Assembly (NCBI GenBank): GCA_013396995.1
Contig: VWZP01006638.1
Span: forward strand, 228,632-292,631
Length of the DNA: 64,000 nucleotides
Source: Dicaeum eximium
Taxonomy: Eukaryota; Chordata; Aves; Passeriformes; Dicaeidae
Direction of reading: 5' to 3'
Below the pieces are notes generated by a model. The model was not told the DNA's origin. It searched no databases and saw only the letters and a list, made by a program, of their open reading frames with translations. This document shows, piece after piece, positions 1 through 10,397 of the stretch. Within the stretch, counting starts at the first letter, position 1. Each line of letters begins with the position of its first letter. Made by a program: the position numbers and the translations under genes.

Positions 1-391
1 TGTTCTTGGGACTTGTTTTATGATTAGCTCATGTACAACATGCTGTGAAAAACAGATCTGAAAATAGCATGTTTTTGCTTTTATGGCATGCTTGTTATTC
101 TGCTGCTTCCTAGGAAAATGTTTTGAAGTAGCCAGGCTTCTAGAGGGATAGTTTGTCTAGGATGTAGCAGTGATCTTCTTGCAAAGATAATTAAAAAACT
201 GAATTTTTAAGGGAAAAGATTTCTCCAAGCACTGCTAGTTATGAAGAAGAATCACTGTTAGTATCTTAATTTAAATGAAGCTTTCTTAACCTCATTTAGG
301 GCAAGAACAAACCCAAATTGGCTTTCACAAAAAAAAAAAGGTGCAAGTAATGGAATCTATGCCTTTGTATTTCTCAGGTCAGAACCAGAAG

Positions 392-515
392 TTCCAGTTC
401 TAGTTCTACCACTAATTTCTTCCTGGCCTTTGGCCCAGTCAATACTTCAAGTATTGATGTTTCAGTGAAAGAAAAGCAAGAGGTAATAAATTCAACAGGA
501 ATATAATAAGAAATT
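392..515 (+). repeat. MIR-like SINE fossil, copy A
   Basis: The stretch contains TTCTACCACTAATTT, then TTCCTGGCCT, GGCCCAGTCA and a late AATATAATAAGAA. It shares this order of blocks with copy B at 3293-3380. The pattern (describing-a-variable CCACT, then a TGGCC..GG..CAGTCA block, then a TTTC run and an ATAATAA tail) resembles the 3' half of the ancient tRNA-derived MIR/CORE-SINE family in sense orientation. Copy A carries about 45 extra bases before the tail. The family name is an inference; the mutual similarity of the two copies is directly visible. Confidence 0.5.
439..457. repeat. Short perfect palindrome
   Basis: Nine bases TCAATACTT are followed by one C and then their exact reverse complement AAGTATTGA. 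It lies inside the MIR-like copy A and is absent from copy B, so it marks where the two copies differ. No regulatory role can be inferred. Confidence 0.6.
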
Positions 516-1544
516 GTTTGCTAAGTTGCTCCTTCCTGGCCAGATGTTTTATTTGACAGCACAAATCATCCCACATGCTTTAAGTGCAATGGTCTTAATT
601 TCAGACTTGAATCAGGACATTTAGGACATATCCTAAAACTATATTCAAACCATCACGCTTAGAGTATCCATTTATCTTCAGGCCTTCTAGCAGCAAAAGA
701 ATAAACAGCCAATGAATTTCCCTGCAAAATGTTATTATTTCAGATGTCAAATATACATTTTGGATACAGCTCAGCATTCCTCTGATGCCAATCCACCTGG
801 GAGCACTGCTGGCCAAGCAAAGCACCCTGTGCTTGATTCTATTCTTTCCCAAACAGCTTTCAATGTAGCTTGCGTGCCATTCAACACTGAGGTTGAAGCT
901 TGATTTGAAAGACTTCAGTGAAGGACTTCTGGCATGCATTTTAGGAAAAGGTATGGAAATAAATAAAGTTCAATCATTGTTTCTTCTATTCTTACATCCT
1001 GCACAGGATGCAGGCACAGTGGCCTACAGTCTCATGGGAAAGCATTATAAATAAAAACATTCCAGGCCTATTCCCCTTCAGTGTGGCATGACACATTTGA
1101 TATAAAGTCAATTTCTAAAATAATAGCACTAAAAAAAAACCCCAAAAACCTACTAAGTACAGAGGTACAGAGTTAGAGCTTTGTGTTGATATGCATCATG
1201 AAAAAGTAATTTAAGCAGGACAAACTTGGAATTGAAAGCTGAGACTACACAGGCTGATCCGGCTACTGCATAAATCCTGGGGCGTGCCAAGATGGAGAAA
1301 GGAAAATTTCTACCATAGGTCAATCCATTGTACCATTGTAATCTATTGTAAAGCTCAGGATAAGAAGTATTGCCATGGCAATGATAAGGCAGATATTAAG
1401 GAGATATTTGATGGAGCTGTTGCTTATGTAGCATTCAAATCCACAGTTAATCATGTCCTATATACATGAGGGAGCAAATATTAAAAAAATTAAATGTGTT
1501 CTTGCGCCTCCTGCAAAATGTTTGAGCTGGCCCATAACACAGCT

Positions 1545-1557
1545 GGGGGGTGGGGGG
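1545..1557 (+). other. G6-T-G6 tract
   Basis: Two runs of six G separated by a single T on the plus strand, antisense to IQGAP2. On its own it offers only two long G runs, so a single-molecule quadruplex is not predicted without neighbours. It could pair intermolecularly or simply be a slippage-prone site. Confidence 0.5.
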
Positions 1558-2731
1558 CACACAGCCCACTGAGTCAGCCTGACCTGGTTAAGGTTATAGC
1601 CCCACACACCCTCTTTAGGAAATCACTGCAAGCTTACACAAGACTGTCAGAACAGACTGCGCTACCAAGTAACAGGCAAGAACCACCTCCAGATAGTCCT
1701 GGTGTCAATTCCCAGTTAATATTACACCAAGTACAATAATTTCAAGGGGCAACTCTTGCAAAGATGGCAAAAATATACTTGGCTGTTGAGTATGGACACC
1801 TGGCATGTTAAGCAAATACAGTGAACTTTAGTGGTAAGTCCTATTTACTGGGAGTGAGTGCACATCCCAGAATACAAGAGTGGGCACATCATTTCAAGGA
1901 CTAGCCCTAAAAAAGCTTCAATAAAGCATGTGTTGAGTAGTTTCTGTCTGATAGTCCTGGAGCAGCTGATGTGCCTTTGAACACCATTAGAAGCAGAGAA
2001 GAAAGTTTGGCGTGCAAGTTAATTCTGTCCTCTGAAAGATTAGTGCCAAAAAATATTTAAAGGGAAAGGTCTCTATGTGCAAGAAATGAACTAGAAAAGC
2101 CACAGGAGGGTAGAGCTGTCTGCCAACAGCACTGTCCCTCACACCAGGGACAGCACAGGGCAGATGTTTTTGTGCTAAACATGAAGAAAATCCTTAAGGC
2201 AGAACACAGAAAAAATTTAATCACCACTTTCAATGGTGTAGTCAAAGCCTCTCTGACTTTACATTAAAAGTCAAGTTGCTCAGAAATTTTGAAATTTTTG
2301 AGAATGTATCATTTTTGCATTAATTCCCACATAATACAGTAATTAGTTGCTTCAGTTTTGGGATAGAATATGTCAGTTCATCATTATTTTCACTGTGATC
2401 AGCATGTCTGCTCCATGGTTGTACAAATGTTTTGCTAAGTTTCTGTTAATTTGTTTGATGTCTGTTGAAGTATGTATTTTCAAATTGTTTGTTTTGCAAG
2501 GATGTGTACTTTTGAGAGAGGGATGTGTGTTAAATTCAGTAGTCCTTAATTTCTATTTTGGAAGTTATTTGTCCAACAGATCTGACAAAGTTCAACTTTT
2601 GTCTCCAACTTAAAACTAATGGACTTGTAAATTCTGACAGATTTTGATATACTGGTTGTCCTAAAGCAATTTCAAGACTTACACTCCAAACTTTGGCAGT
2701 TACTATGGCTTTTATACTTGTCAGCAGTTAC

Positions 2732-2808
2732 CTTAGAGCGTGAATGCAGTATATCATCCTAGGGATGTTTTTCCTATCATAGACATCCGTAGTCTCTGGA
2801 TAGAAGAT
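2732..2808 (-). CDS. IQGAP2: IQGAP2 coding exon 5 (C-terminal part of CH domain)
   Basis: This 77-bp exon encodes IFYPETTDVYDRKNIP then RMIYCIHAL, followed by AG, the first two bases of a serine codon expected to be completed in the next exon. The acceptor is a good pyrimidine tract (TTTGCTTTTTAG). The donor is CTCTAAG followed by GTAACT. TDVYDRKNIPRM marks IQGAP2, where IQGAP1 as I recall it has TDIYDRKNMPRC. With exons 2 to 4 it brings the window's coding sequence to 136 uninterrupted codons. The expected continuation (SLYLFKLG in the family) was looked for on the minus strand between 1 and 2731 and not found, so exon 6 probably lies to the left of the window. Confidence 0.97.
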
Positions 2809-4528
2809 CTAAAAAGCAAAGAGCACACAGTTAAAAGAGAAGACATTACCGAGCAGAAACATTTACTCTGCAGAACCATACCTTAAATTTACAGAATTTC
2901 TACTGTTACTTTTATACAACAATAAGTCACATCTCTTCCAATGTTATTTTACCTTAATCAGTAGTTTTCATAAAGAAGAGCTTAATAAAGCATAAAAGCT
3001 ACTTAATAAGAGGAGAAAAAAGGAAGACGAGCAGGCAGCATTTCAACAAGATTTTTAGAAAATGTCCTTTGGCATAAGCTCAGCCAGCAGTGCTTGTCCT
3101 CTACAGACGCCCAAACCCTGGAATGCAGTTTCAATTTGCAAAGCCTCATTACAAACCAAACCTATCAAGTATGGTTTAAAAATGCATAATTCTAATTGCC
3201 AGCACCCTTAACTTTGTGAATACATCATTTACAAAGGAAGATATTTAGAGAGAGGAATATTAAGCAATTTAGCCAAGAAGTCACATCATAAATTCCAGTT
3301 CTGGTTCTACCACTAATTTGTTCCTGGCCTCGGTCCCAGTCACTAAACACTGTTTCTCCACAGAAATATAATAAAAAGACTTAGTTAACCGTGAGAGTTG
3401 GCAGCATGCTTCCAGCCCAGGCTGGTCACTCGGGGCTGCACTGTCCCATGGTTAATAGGACCAGACTGAGGAAGTCAGGAGCACAGTGCCCTCTTCATCA
3501 CTTGCTCAAAACAGCTTTGTGAGGGAGAACTGGGAAAGCTTTTGGCCATGACCATCCTTTGCGACAGAAGCACAATCTTTCAGAGGAGGGATGACAGGGT
3601 GGAAATCAGCCAGCTGAACAGAGGGCTGAAGGACTCAACTGGAAAAAGAAAAGCTGACCTGGAAAGGGCAGGACCCCTTCCTGTCTCTCTGGCATTTCTG
3701 ATGGCAGTCACGAGTGCCCTTTCCTGGTTATGGGCACCTGCAGTAAGTTTGCCTACAGCAGCTGACCATTAGCCCATTCAGCCCTTCGAGCAGCTGCCTG
3801 GGTGTCCCCTCTGTGCCTGAGCACAGTGCCTCAGGCTGTGGGCACCCAGGCACCCTGGGGTGGGGAGCTGCTCACCTTGGCCTGTGTGTGGCTGCCAGAA
3901 TGCACAAACAAGCAGTGCAGGTGTTTGCACACAGCCCTTTCTTAAAGGATTTTCATCCAAAATAGACTCACTGGTGCCCAGAGACAGCAGCAGAGGGGGG
4001 AGATGACAAGCGAAGACCCACAAGGAGGAAGGTAAATATAAGAGGTGCCCCAAGAAAGCAGGTGGTGGAAGAAGAGCAGCAGCACAGTCACGCAGATGCA
4101 CTGAAGGGTGCAAGAACAGTCTGGAAACAGGGCAGAGGCAGAGAAACTGGGACGTACAGTAAGAGGAAGAGGCAGCAAGAGGCACGATGTGAAGAGGTAA
4201 CCTAAAGGAAGCAAATATTTAGGTTTTCTGTTTTAAACCATATTCCTTTTAGGCCCCCCCCGAGATTGCATCAGCAGTAAGATATCAAGTGTTTGAGTTA
4301 GCTCAAACACTGCTTGTGTCCCTGCCTCAGCCCACACACACTGGCAGCAGCAACACAGCACTGACACTCCCACTGCTTTCTGCATTACCTTCTCCTCAGA
4401 TTTGTTTTTTGAATTACCCCTTCCCTCTAGACTTACTGTAAGGAACTGTTTGTGCTCAAGCAAATGAAAGGGAATCTCAGTGAGCTAATGATTTGAGTCA
4501 CTTTCTCTGCTGAAATTTAAAGGCTTAC
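2809..4528 (-). other. IQGAP2 intron 4, non-coding
   Basis: A 1.7-kb intron between exons 4 and 5. It contains a MIR-like SINE fossil at about 3293-3380 and a relatively GC-rich patch at about 3780-4200. Overlapping minus-strand open frames (135 and 90 codons) in that patch look like composition artefacts: they have no recognisable domains, and they share the same bases in different frames. A run of eight C lies at 4254-4261. Confidence 0.85.
3293..3380 (+). repeat. MIR-like SINE fossil, copy B
   Basis: It reads TTCCAGTTCTGGTTCTACC, then ACTAATTTGTTCCTGGCCTC, GGTCCCAGTCACTAAACAC, TGTTTCTCCACAG and an AATATAATAAAAAG tail. This follows the order of the 3' half of MIR (CCACT, TGGCCT.GG.C..GTCACTTAA, CTC.GTTTC, ATAAT tail) and matches copy A at 392-515 in the same orientation about 2.9 kb away. 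It is better preserved than copy A. Assignment to MIR is from memory of the consensus and is not tested. Confidence 0.55.
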
Positions 4529-4606
4529 CTTAGGCAGACCAATGGACTCCATTGCTCTTAACCACTGCACAGTGTTGTCGGTGTGCCGAAAATGAAGGCC
4601 AGATCT
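4529..4606 (-). CDS. IQGAP2: IQGAP2 coding exon 4 (CH domain)
   Basis: This 78-bp exon has exactly 26 codons, in phase 0 at both ends. It encodes RSGLHFRHTDNTVQWLRAME followed by SIGLPK, a strongly conserved stretch of the IQGAP CH domain. DNTVQWLRAMESIG is the IQGAP2 form, whereas IQGAP1 as I recall it has DNVIQWLNAMDEIG. The acceptor TTTCCAATAG is only moderately pyrimidine-rich. An alternative AG two bases further in (AATAGAG) would break the frame, so 4606 is chosen as first base. The donor is AAG followed by GTAAGC. Its symmetric phase means that skipping it would keep the frame but remove 26 residues from the actin-binding domain; no evidence of such skipping can be read here. Confidence 0.97.
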
Positions 4607-5742
4607 CTATTGGAAACATAGAAGATTATCAAAGTCACATTAAGAAAATTCTCTACTTATTGATCCTCCTGTTGTTTCCCAGTTTTATATCCTGAAGCTG
4701 AGTTCACAGAGTTTTCCCTTATTTGACCCAGAGACCAAAGCGCAACAGCTTCAATTTTGCTAATGAAGCATCCTAACATGTTAACAGCTTCACACTGAGT
4801 TCAGCTCATTCTTTCATGTTACATAAGCCAGATTTGTACCCATCAGGGTGGACTGTGAAGTAGAAATTTGTACAGTCCTTCAGTATTCTTTCAGAGTAGA
4901 GGCTGGATGTCAAAGACAAGAAACCAAAATACAGAAGTAGTAACATTGCTCAGCACTTATCATGAAGAACAGATAAGGAAGTCTTGGAACTCTTCAGTTC
5001 TACCTGAATACCTGACACTCCCTAAAGCCTATGCAACCAGCATAAGAATAAAGTGGGAAAGTATTTTTTATTTTATTTTCAATGTTATCTTTCAGGGTAA
5101 AGGGAAAAAGGACTCCCTTAAGTTGTGGAGATTTTCAAGAGAAGCATTTAAATGTAACTGGAATTCTCAACCATAAATTTTTTCTGCCCTCTCTACATGA
5201 TGAGATCATGCATTCCATAGTGGGACTACTATGTATGAGTGTATATATCTCTGCATTATCGAGGTTCTTGGAGCTAGCAAAAGCCTGCACAGGTTAAAAG
5301 TTACGCTCAGTTACTGGTAGCTTGTTTTTGGCTTCTTGTTGTAAAGTTGAAAAAATAAACACAGGGATCTAATGAAGTGAATTTCAAATATGCTTCCATA
5401 CAAAATGCAGAAAGCTTGAAATAGTTATCAAATGGCTTTTGACTTCTATTCCTAATGAGAAATAACTTTATAAGTTGCAAAGCTCGTGATTTCCTTAGAG
5501 GCAGAAGTGTAATTTGTGCAGCTTTAACAACTTGAAGCAGCAGCAAAACATTTTTTCTAAGGGTAGAATATTTCTAACTCATCATACAGGCTTTTTACAG
5601 CTGCGCATCTTCCATCTAGTCCCTATAGCCTTAAAAGAAAGATATAGAAAGCTAACCAGCCATGCTTGGGAATCTTTAAGAGCTGGAAGACAAACATTCC
5701 TGGGTTTTGTCATCCTGGTGAGAGAACTGAGAAAGTTATTAC
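4607..5742 (-). other. IQGAP2 intron 3, non-coding
   Basis: A short 1.1-kb intron between exons 3 and 4. I see no transposon, RNA gene or simple repeat. A TGATAAT string about 25 bases upstream of the exon 4 acceptor is a possible branch-point neighbourhood. Open frames of up to 102 codons here have no support. Confidence 0.85.
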
Positions 5743-5899
5743 CTTGTAGCGTGCCTGCTCCACATCGTAGATCTTTTTGTCTGACACCACATTAGGTGCA
5801 AAGAATTTTGCAAGCTTGGCAAGGTAAACACCGTTTCTTAAGCCTTCTTCCAGTTCCGTAGTTGGGGGCAGCTCTTCACCCAAGCAGACCTCCATCCAT
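5743..5899 (-). CDS. IQGAP2: IQGAP2 coding exon 3 (core of CH domain)
   Basis: This 157-bp exon adds one base to the split arginine and then 52 codons. The product begins RWMEVCLGEELPPTTELEEG, continues LRNGVYLAKLAKFFAPN, and ends IYDVEQARYK. This is the actin-binding CH domain core. The segment AKLAKFFAP and the VEQ near the end fit IQGAP2 better than IQGAP1 (which I recall as AKLGNFFSP and REQ). The acceptor is CTCTGTAG just above 5899, and the donor is AAG followed by GTAATA below 5743. A longer open frame that begins with an in-frame ATG in the upstream intron and reads past the donor is not real at either end. It is 43 kb downstream of exon 2 and 1.1 kb upstream of exon 4. No stop or frameshift is present. 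A glycine at CLGEEL, where I recall valine in human IQGAP2, is an ordinary substitution. Confidence 0.97.
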
Positions 5900-8694
5900 C
5901 TACAGAGACATTTGAGAAACATTGTTATTTGGGTTTTAATATGAGTTACAGCTTTTGCCTACAACTATAATACTTTAAATGTCACCACCACAATGTTATT
6001 ATAACAGAAAAGGACAAGGCTAAGGAGAAAATTCTCACATTCATTCACATGGCATATCAAAATGATTAGAGGGTCATATCTGTGATTGTAAGCCATCAAT
6101 AAGCAAACAGCATGCTTTGAAGTATTCACACCCCAGGGGGTCTAACTCAAATCTTTTGAACAGTACTAGGCTTTTGAATAGACAGTAATTTAAGCTGAAA
6201 ACTAGAAGAAAACATGGAGTGTTGTGTATTACTGATGTTTGCATTTAAAAAAACCTCTGTGATTTCTATGCCAGTGCTGAACCCCATGAGCATCAAGGAC
6301 AGCAGTGCTCTGGGTGAGGCAGGCTCCTGTAGCCAGTGTGCTGTGCAACACAACCTCACAGCAATGCCCAGCTCAGGACAGAGCCCTCCTGCAGATTTAT
6401 CCTCCTGCATGGCAGCTCTCCCCTCTCACCTATGAAATGAAGTACTGGTGCTGGAGGGATGTGTGAGGGTTTTGTGGAAAAGCCCAAGGTAATTTACACA
6501 TCTGAGGTCTGCCTGGCAGAAAGCAGGTTGAAATATGGCTTCTTTTTAGTGACAGCAACTAAATCCTCCAAGGTGCTAAACTTGTTACACATTTGAGACT
6601 TAAGATGTGACAGACATGGTACTAGACAGAAAACAGTATTAATTGAATACATAACCAGTTCAGAAGGCAAGTAACAGACATGAAACGATATTATTCAGTG
6701 TGCTTATACAGAGTAGCCAAGAGAAATTGCTTCCAAAGCACTTCCAAGAAAGATTAGTCTCTTAATCACTGGACCAGAAGTTCCTTACATTGGTGGTCTA
6801 TGTGTTTTGGCCCTGTGATAATATTCTTATTTCCAGCAGCTAAATCACATTGCAAGAGCTTTAAATCTGCTTAGTTCTTCACAGTAGTTTTTTAAAATTT
6901 GCTTAGTCAAACTTTCATGCTTTTAGGACATGAATATCAATACAAATAAGAAAGCTAAAGGGAAAGAATAAAGACATTAGTTCACTTTGCTTACTGTCAC
7001 TAAGGCATCACCATCACCATAAGCAAGACAGCAGACAGCATTACAAATCTAACATCATCTCCATAGGGGTGACTTCAGAAATCAGAAATCCTGGATCCAG
7101 GCTGAAAATGAGCCAGTTTTCACTCCACCATGTAGAACTACATCATTTTGTTTCACATTAAAACTCTAGACTAACGCTCTACTCCACTCCACTTTTGGAT
7201 GTATTACAGGACATACAAAAGCTGTTTAACTGAAGCATGGACTACCAAACAGCTCTTTAGGAAAACAACACCCATAAATCCAACACAGTATCACATAAAA
7301 CTGCACTAAGCAAGTGTCATAAGGAGAACTGTATTCTGCAGTAAAAAAGCTGCTTTAGTGAGGAGAATCGTATTCCTGATGAGTTTCCCAGCTTTATACT
7401 GCACTACATGTTCACGTGTTATGGGCCCATGCCAAGGGTCCCAAAAAAGCATTTTATAAACTAAATAGATTTATACATTACGGCATAACACTTGACATCT
7501 CCAAAAAAGACCAAGAAGAATATACATAGAAGGTGTACTTCTAGGCAAATATGATTTTTACCCGTGCCAGTTAGCTTTTCCTATAGAATTTATTTCCTAG
7601 AATGTGTCTTCTAGAAAAAGAATTGTACAGATAAGCATAAGGAGCTTGCTGAACCACAGCAGGTATTCACTATGAGCCACAGCTGACTTTGCTGTTCAAT
7701 GTACCATCTCCAGAGATATGAACTGTGTGCCCAGAACAGCATTTTGTACCTTACACTGGATTCTTTGCACTTCTAAGTCTCAGTTTTCTTGTGAAAGGGT
7801 TTTTCTAACATCTTAAGTCCAGGGCACTAACAAGGTACTGAGAGGCTTTTCCACAAAACCCTCACTCATCCCTAATATTTGGAAATGTTTTTGAAGAAGA
7901 TACATGTGCCCACCTGGAATTTCTTTTCTTCCTTCCAGTACAAAAATTTACTACTTTTATATAAAAGTGAGCTTGTTCCCTGAGCTCTAAATGAGACGCT
8001 AATCCAAAGTGAAAGCTACTCCTCAGCTTGTCAAACCTCTTGTAATTCAACAACAGTAAAATTGTTGTGGGTTTTTTCCCAGCATGGTGATAAGCCTTTA
8101 AAATTACTCTGGAACCCTCCTGTTCTTGTTAGGGAGGCTACCATGTCTAATGGGTAAATGCAGTAGCCTGGGGAACAAACAGGAAACAGTATGAGGCTGC
8201 TAAGGAAGAAGAAAAAAGGTAATGTAGACTACAACTGTCAAACCAACAAGTCCAGATAAATATACAAGGTAATGAATATCTTCTGAGAAGGAGAATGTTA
8301 GTAATTCAGTGGAAAAAAGAAGGGGAAAACTAGAGAGAACTCAGTGGAGCAGGCCTGAAAGATGCAAACTTTGCTTCCATATATAGCCAAAAATCTCTAA
8401 GTTATATCTACTTCAGAAAAAATTAGAGTCTGCAACAGAGCAAGTAACAGCATTTGGTAATCAGTGTGCAAGTCTGAGAAGACAGCTACAGCTGTATTAC
8501 AGGTCTGTAATGTTTTACCAGTGTCTGGAAGTTGCAGAACATAGCTACAACAAGATCTACTGTGAAAGGATTTACTGTGTTTTGCACATGTTTAATCAGA
8601 GGAAGGAAAAACCTCGGGATTTTAATTAAATCCTGCTAGTATACAAACAACTTTGTAACTTAGTTATGCAAACCGCTGGAAGGTGCTATAAGTA

Positions 8695-9040
8695 TTCCAC
8701 AGAGCCTTCTCTTCTCCAGGCTGAACAACCCCAACTCTCTCAGCCTGTCCCCACAGAAGAGGTGCTCCAGCCCCCTGATCAATTTTGCAACCCTCCCCTG
8801 GGACCTGCTGGACTAAGTCACATCTTTCCTGGGCTGAATTCCATCGCAGAGCTGATGCAGCCCTGCAGGTGGGGTCTCAGCAGAGCAGAGCAGAGCAGAG
8901 GGGGAGAATCCCCTCCCTGGCCCTGCTGCCCACCCTGCTCTGGATGCAGCCCAGGACACGTGTGGCTTTCTGGGCTGGCAGTGCCCATGAGTGGGTCATG
9001 CTGAGCTTCCTGTCAACCAGCAGATCCATAGCATTTTTCT
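8695..9040 (-). mobile_element. CR1 LINE fragment, 3' region, minus orientation
   Basis: The plus strand reads as the complement of the CR1 3' region. It has the landmarks CTTCTCTTCTCCAGGCTGAA, CAGCCTGTCCCCACAGAAGA, GAGGTGCTCCAGCCCCCTGA, then GTGGGGTCTCAGCAGAGCAG, GATGCAGCCCAGGACACG and TGAGCTTCCTGTCAACCAGC. These are in the correct order for a degraded avian CR1. A short AGAGC-type tandem expansion lies inside it (about 8878-8900). Both open frames here (112 and 100 codons) are shadows of the repeat. The element is in the same orientation as IQGAP2. It lacks a recognisable 3' terminal ATTCTATGAT end, so it is an internal or end-decayed fragment. Confidence 0.85.
8878..8900. repeat. (AGAGC)n pentanucleotide tract
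   Basis: Four consecutive CAGAG/AGAGC units sit inside the CR1 fragment, at the site where CR1 copies normally have a single GAGCAGAGTAGAGG stretch. It is a slippage expansion of the repeat's own sequence. Confidence 0.7.
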
Positions 9041-10224
9041 CCCCAACACTTCTTGCAATTACAGAAGTTTTGTTCCCTTTACACTGATTAAGTTAAAAGG
9101 CAGTTGTGATTTTAAGCAGAAAGAACCATTACTTCCAACCTTGAGAGGTTCTGCTTTTTAAGACATAGTTTGGTGAGTTTATGAAGGTTATTATATGACA
9201 TGGTACAGTCAGCAGAAACAGACTGGACTGAGAAAACCAGAAATGCTTCTACTTTTGTTTCGTTAAGTGAAACAGAGAATATCCACATGACAGTAAGGAT
9301 TTATAGACACCTGTGGAGCAATTTATTTTGCTTGAAGGCTAAAGAAGCAGCATTACTTTTGGCTCACCCACTGTTTTCCTGAGCACACAGAACTGCAGCA
9401 TCAGCATCACCTTTAAGTCTGTTGCAGAAACTGTTGCCCAAAAAAAGTAGTTAATGTCGTTGACACACGTGATGGGAGGTCTATAACTCAACCATAAACA
9501 GTATGTGTTCCTTCAGTGTGAAGCTTGTACAGCAAGGCTATTATAGCTACCAAATGTGCAAATGCATTTCTTCCATCCTTTTTTAACAATATAATCCCAT
9601 CACTGTACTTTTAACAACCTTAACTTACTAAGGTGGGCCATAAAAAATTTATAAAATGGTGAACATGATGGTTTTTTTGGTCACTCATTTAAGCTAAACC
9701 CAAACCCTGCTCCATGATGGAAGGACAAAAGTCAGCCTCAGGAAGCAGAGTAAAGCATACAGCATCACTGAAGTTCTGGGTAGTACCATCTAAAATTAAC
9801 AAGCATTTAAACATCCTACAGACCCACCCATACCAGTATTAGCCTTACTGTTTGGATAAAACATTTATAGGCAGGTATTTTCCTAAAGATAGGTACTTGG
9901 GAATGCAAAAGTATAGCCCACTTTGATTTTCATAATACTGCAGTACTTGCCAACACAAAAACAAAGGATTTGCCTTAGACAAAAAGACAAACCCAGATCT
10001 AATCAAGGAAAATATATCTGCAAAACTTCAATTCCAATACGTAGTACTAGAGAGTCAGCCAGGAGTGAGTATTGAAGTACACTTCCCTTTTGCTTTACTC
10101 AGTTCTGGTTTAACTCTTAACAATCCATGGCAGAGCAGTGAATTTCTGGCAGGATAACAATGACGACTTCTATGCCAGACTCAAGAGCAACCAGGAGATC
10201 TAATTTCCACATTTGACTATGTAC

Positions 10225-10397
10225 AGGAACAGATTGCCCAGAGAGGTTGTGGAGTGTCTGTCACTGGAAATATTCAAGAACTGTCTGGACTCAATACTGT
10301 GCAATGTGCTCTGGGACAACCCTGCATGAGCAGGGAAATTGGACCAGATGACTGACTGTGGTCTCTCCCAACTTTTACCATTCTATCATTCTGTGAA
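10225..10397 (+). mobile_element. CR1 LINE 3' end, plus orientation
   Basis: The segment begins AGGAACAGATTGCCCAGAGA and GGTTGTGGAGTGTC. It passes through ATATTCAAGAACTGTCTGGA, TGTGCAATGTGCTCTGGGAC, CCTGCATGAGCAGGGAAATT and GGACCAGATGACTGACTGTG, and ends CCATTCTATCATTCTGTGA. That is the standard order of the last about 170 bases of a 5'-truncated CR1, ending with the short terminal repeat typical of CR1 (a degraded ATTCTATGATTCTGTGA). It is antisense to IQGAP2 and clearly diverged. Confidence 0.9.

Larger units (their letters stand above)
1..2731 (-). other. IQGAP2 intron 5 (partial), non-coding
   Basis: This sequence follows the exon 5 donor in the transcript direction and runs out of the window. 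It holds one MIR-like SINE fossil near 392-515 and a G6-T-G6 tract at 1545-1557. The rest is ordinary AT-rich intronic sequence. Short open frames here (up to 112 codons) have no recognisable domain, splice context or family similarity. Confidence 0.85.

Noticed and set aside
5710..5922. 70-codon open frame beginning MFLKCLCRW and ending VITFSVLSPG, taken as a short complete protein
   Set aside because: Its middle is IQGAP2 exon 3. The first residues lie before the CTCTGTAG acceptor and the last after the GTAATA donor, so both ends are intron translation.
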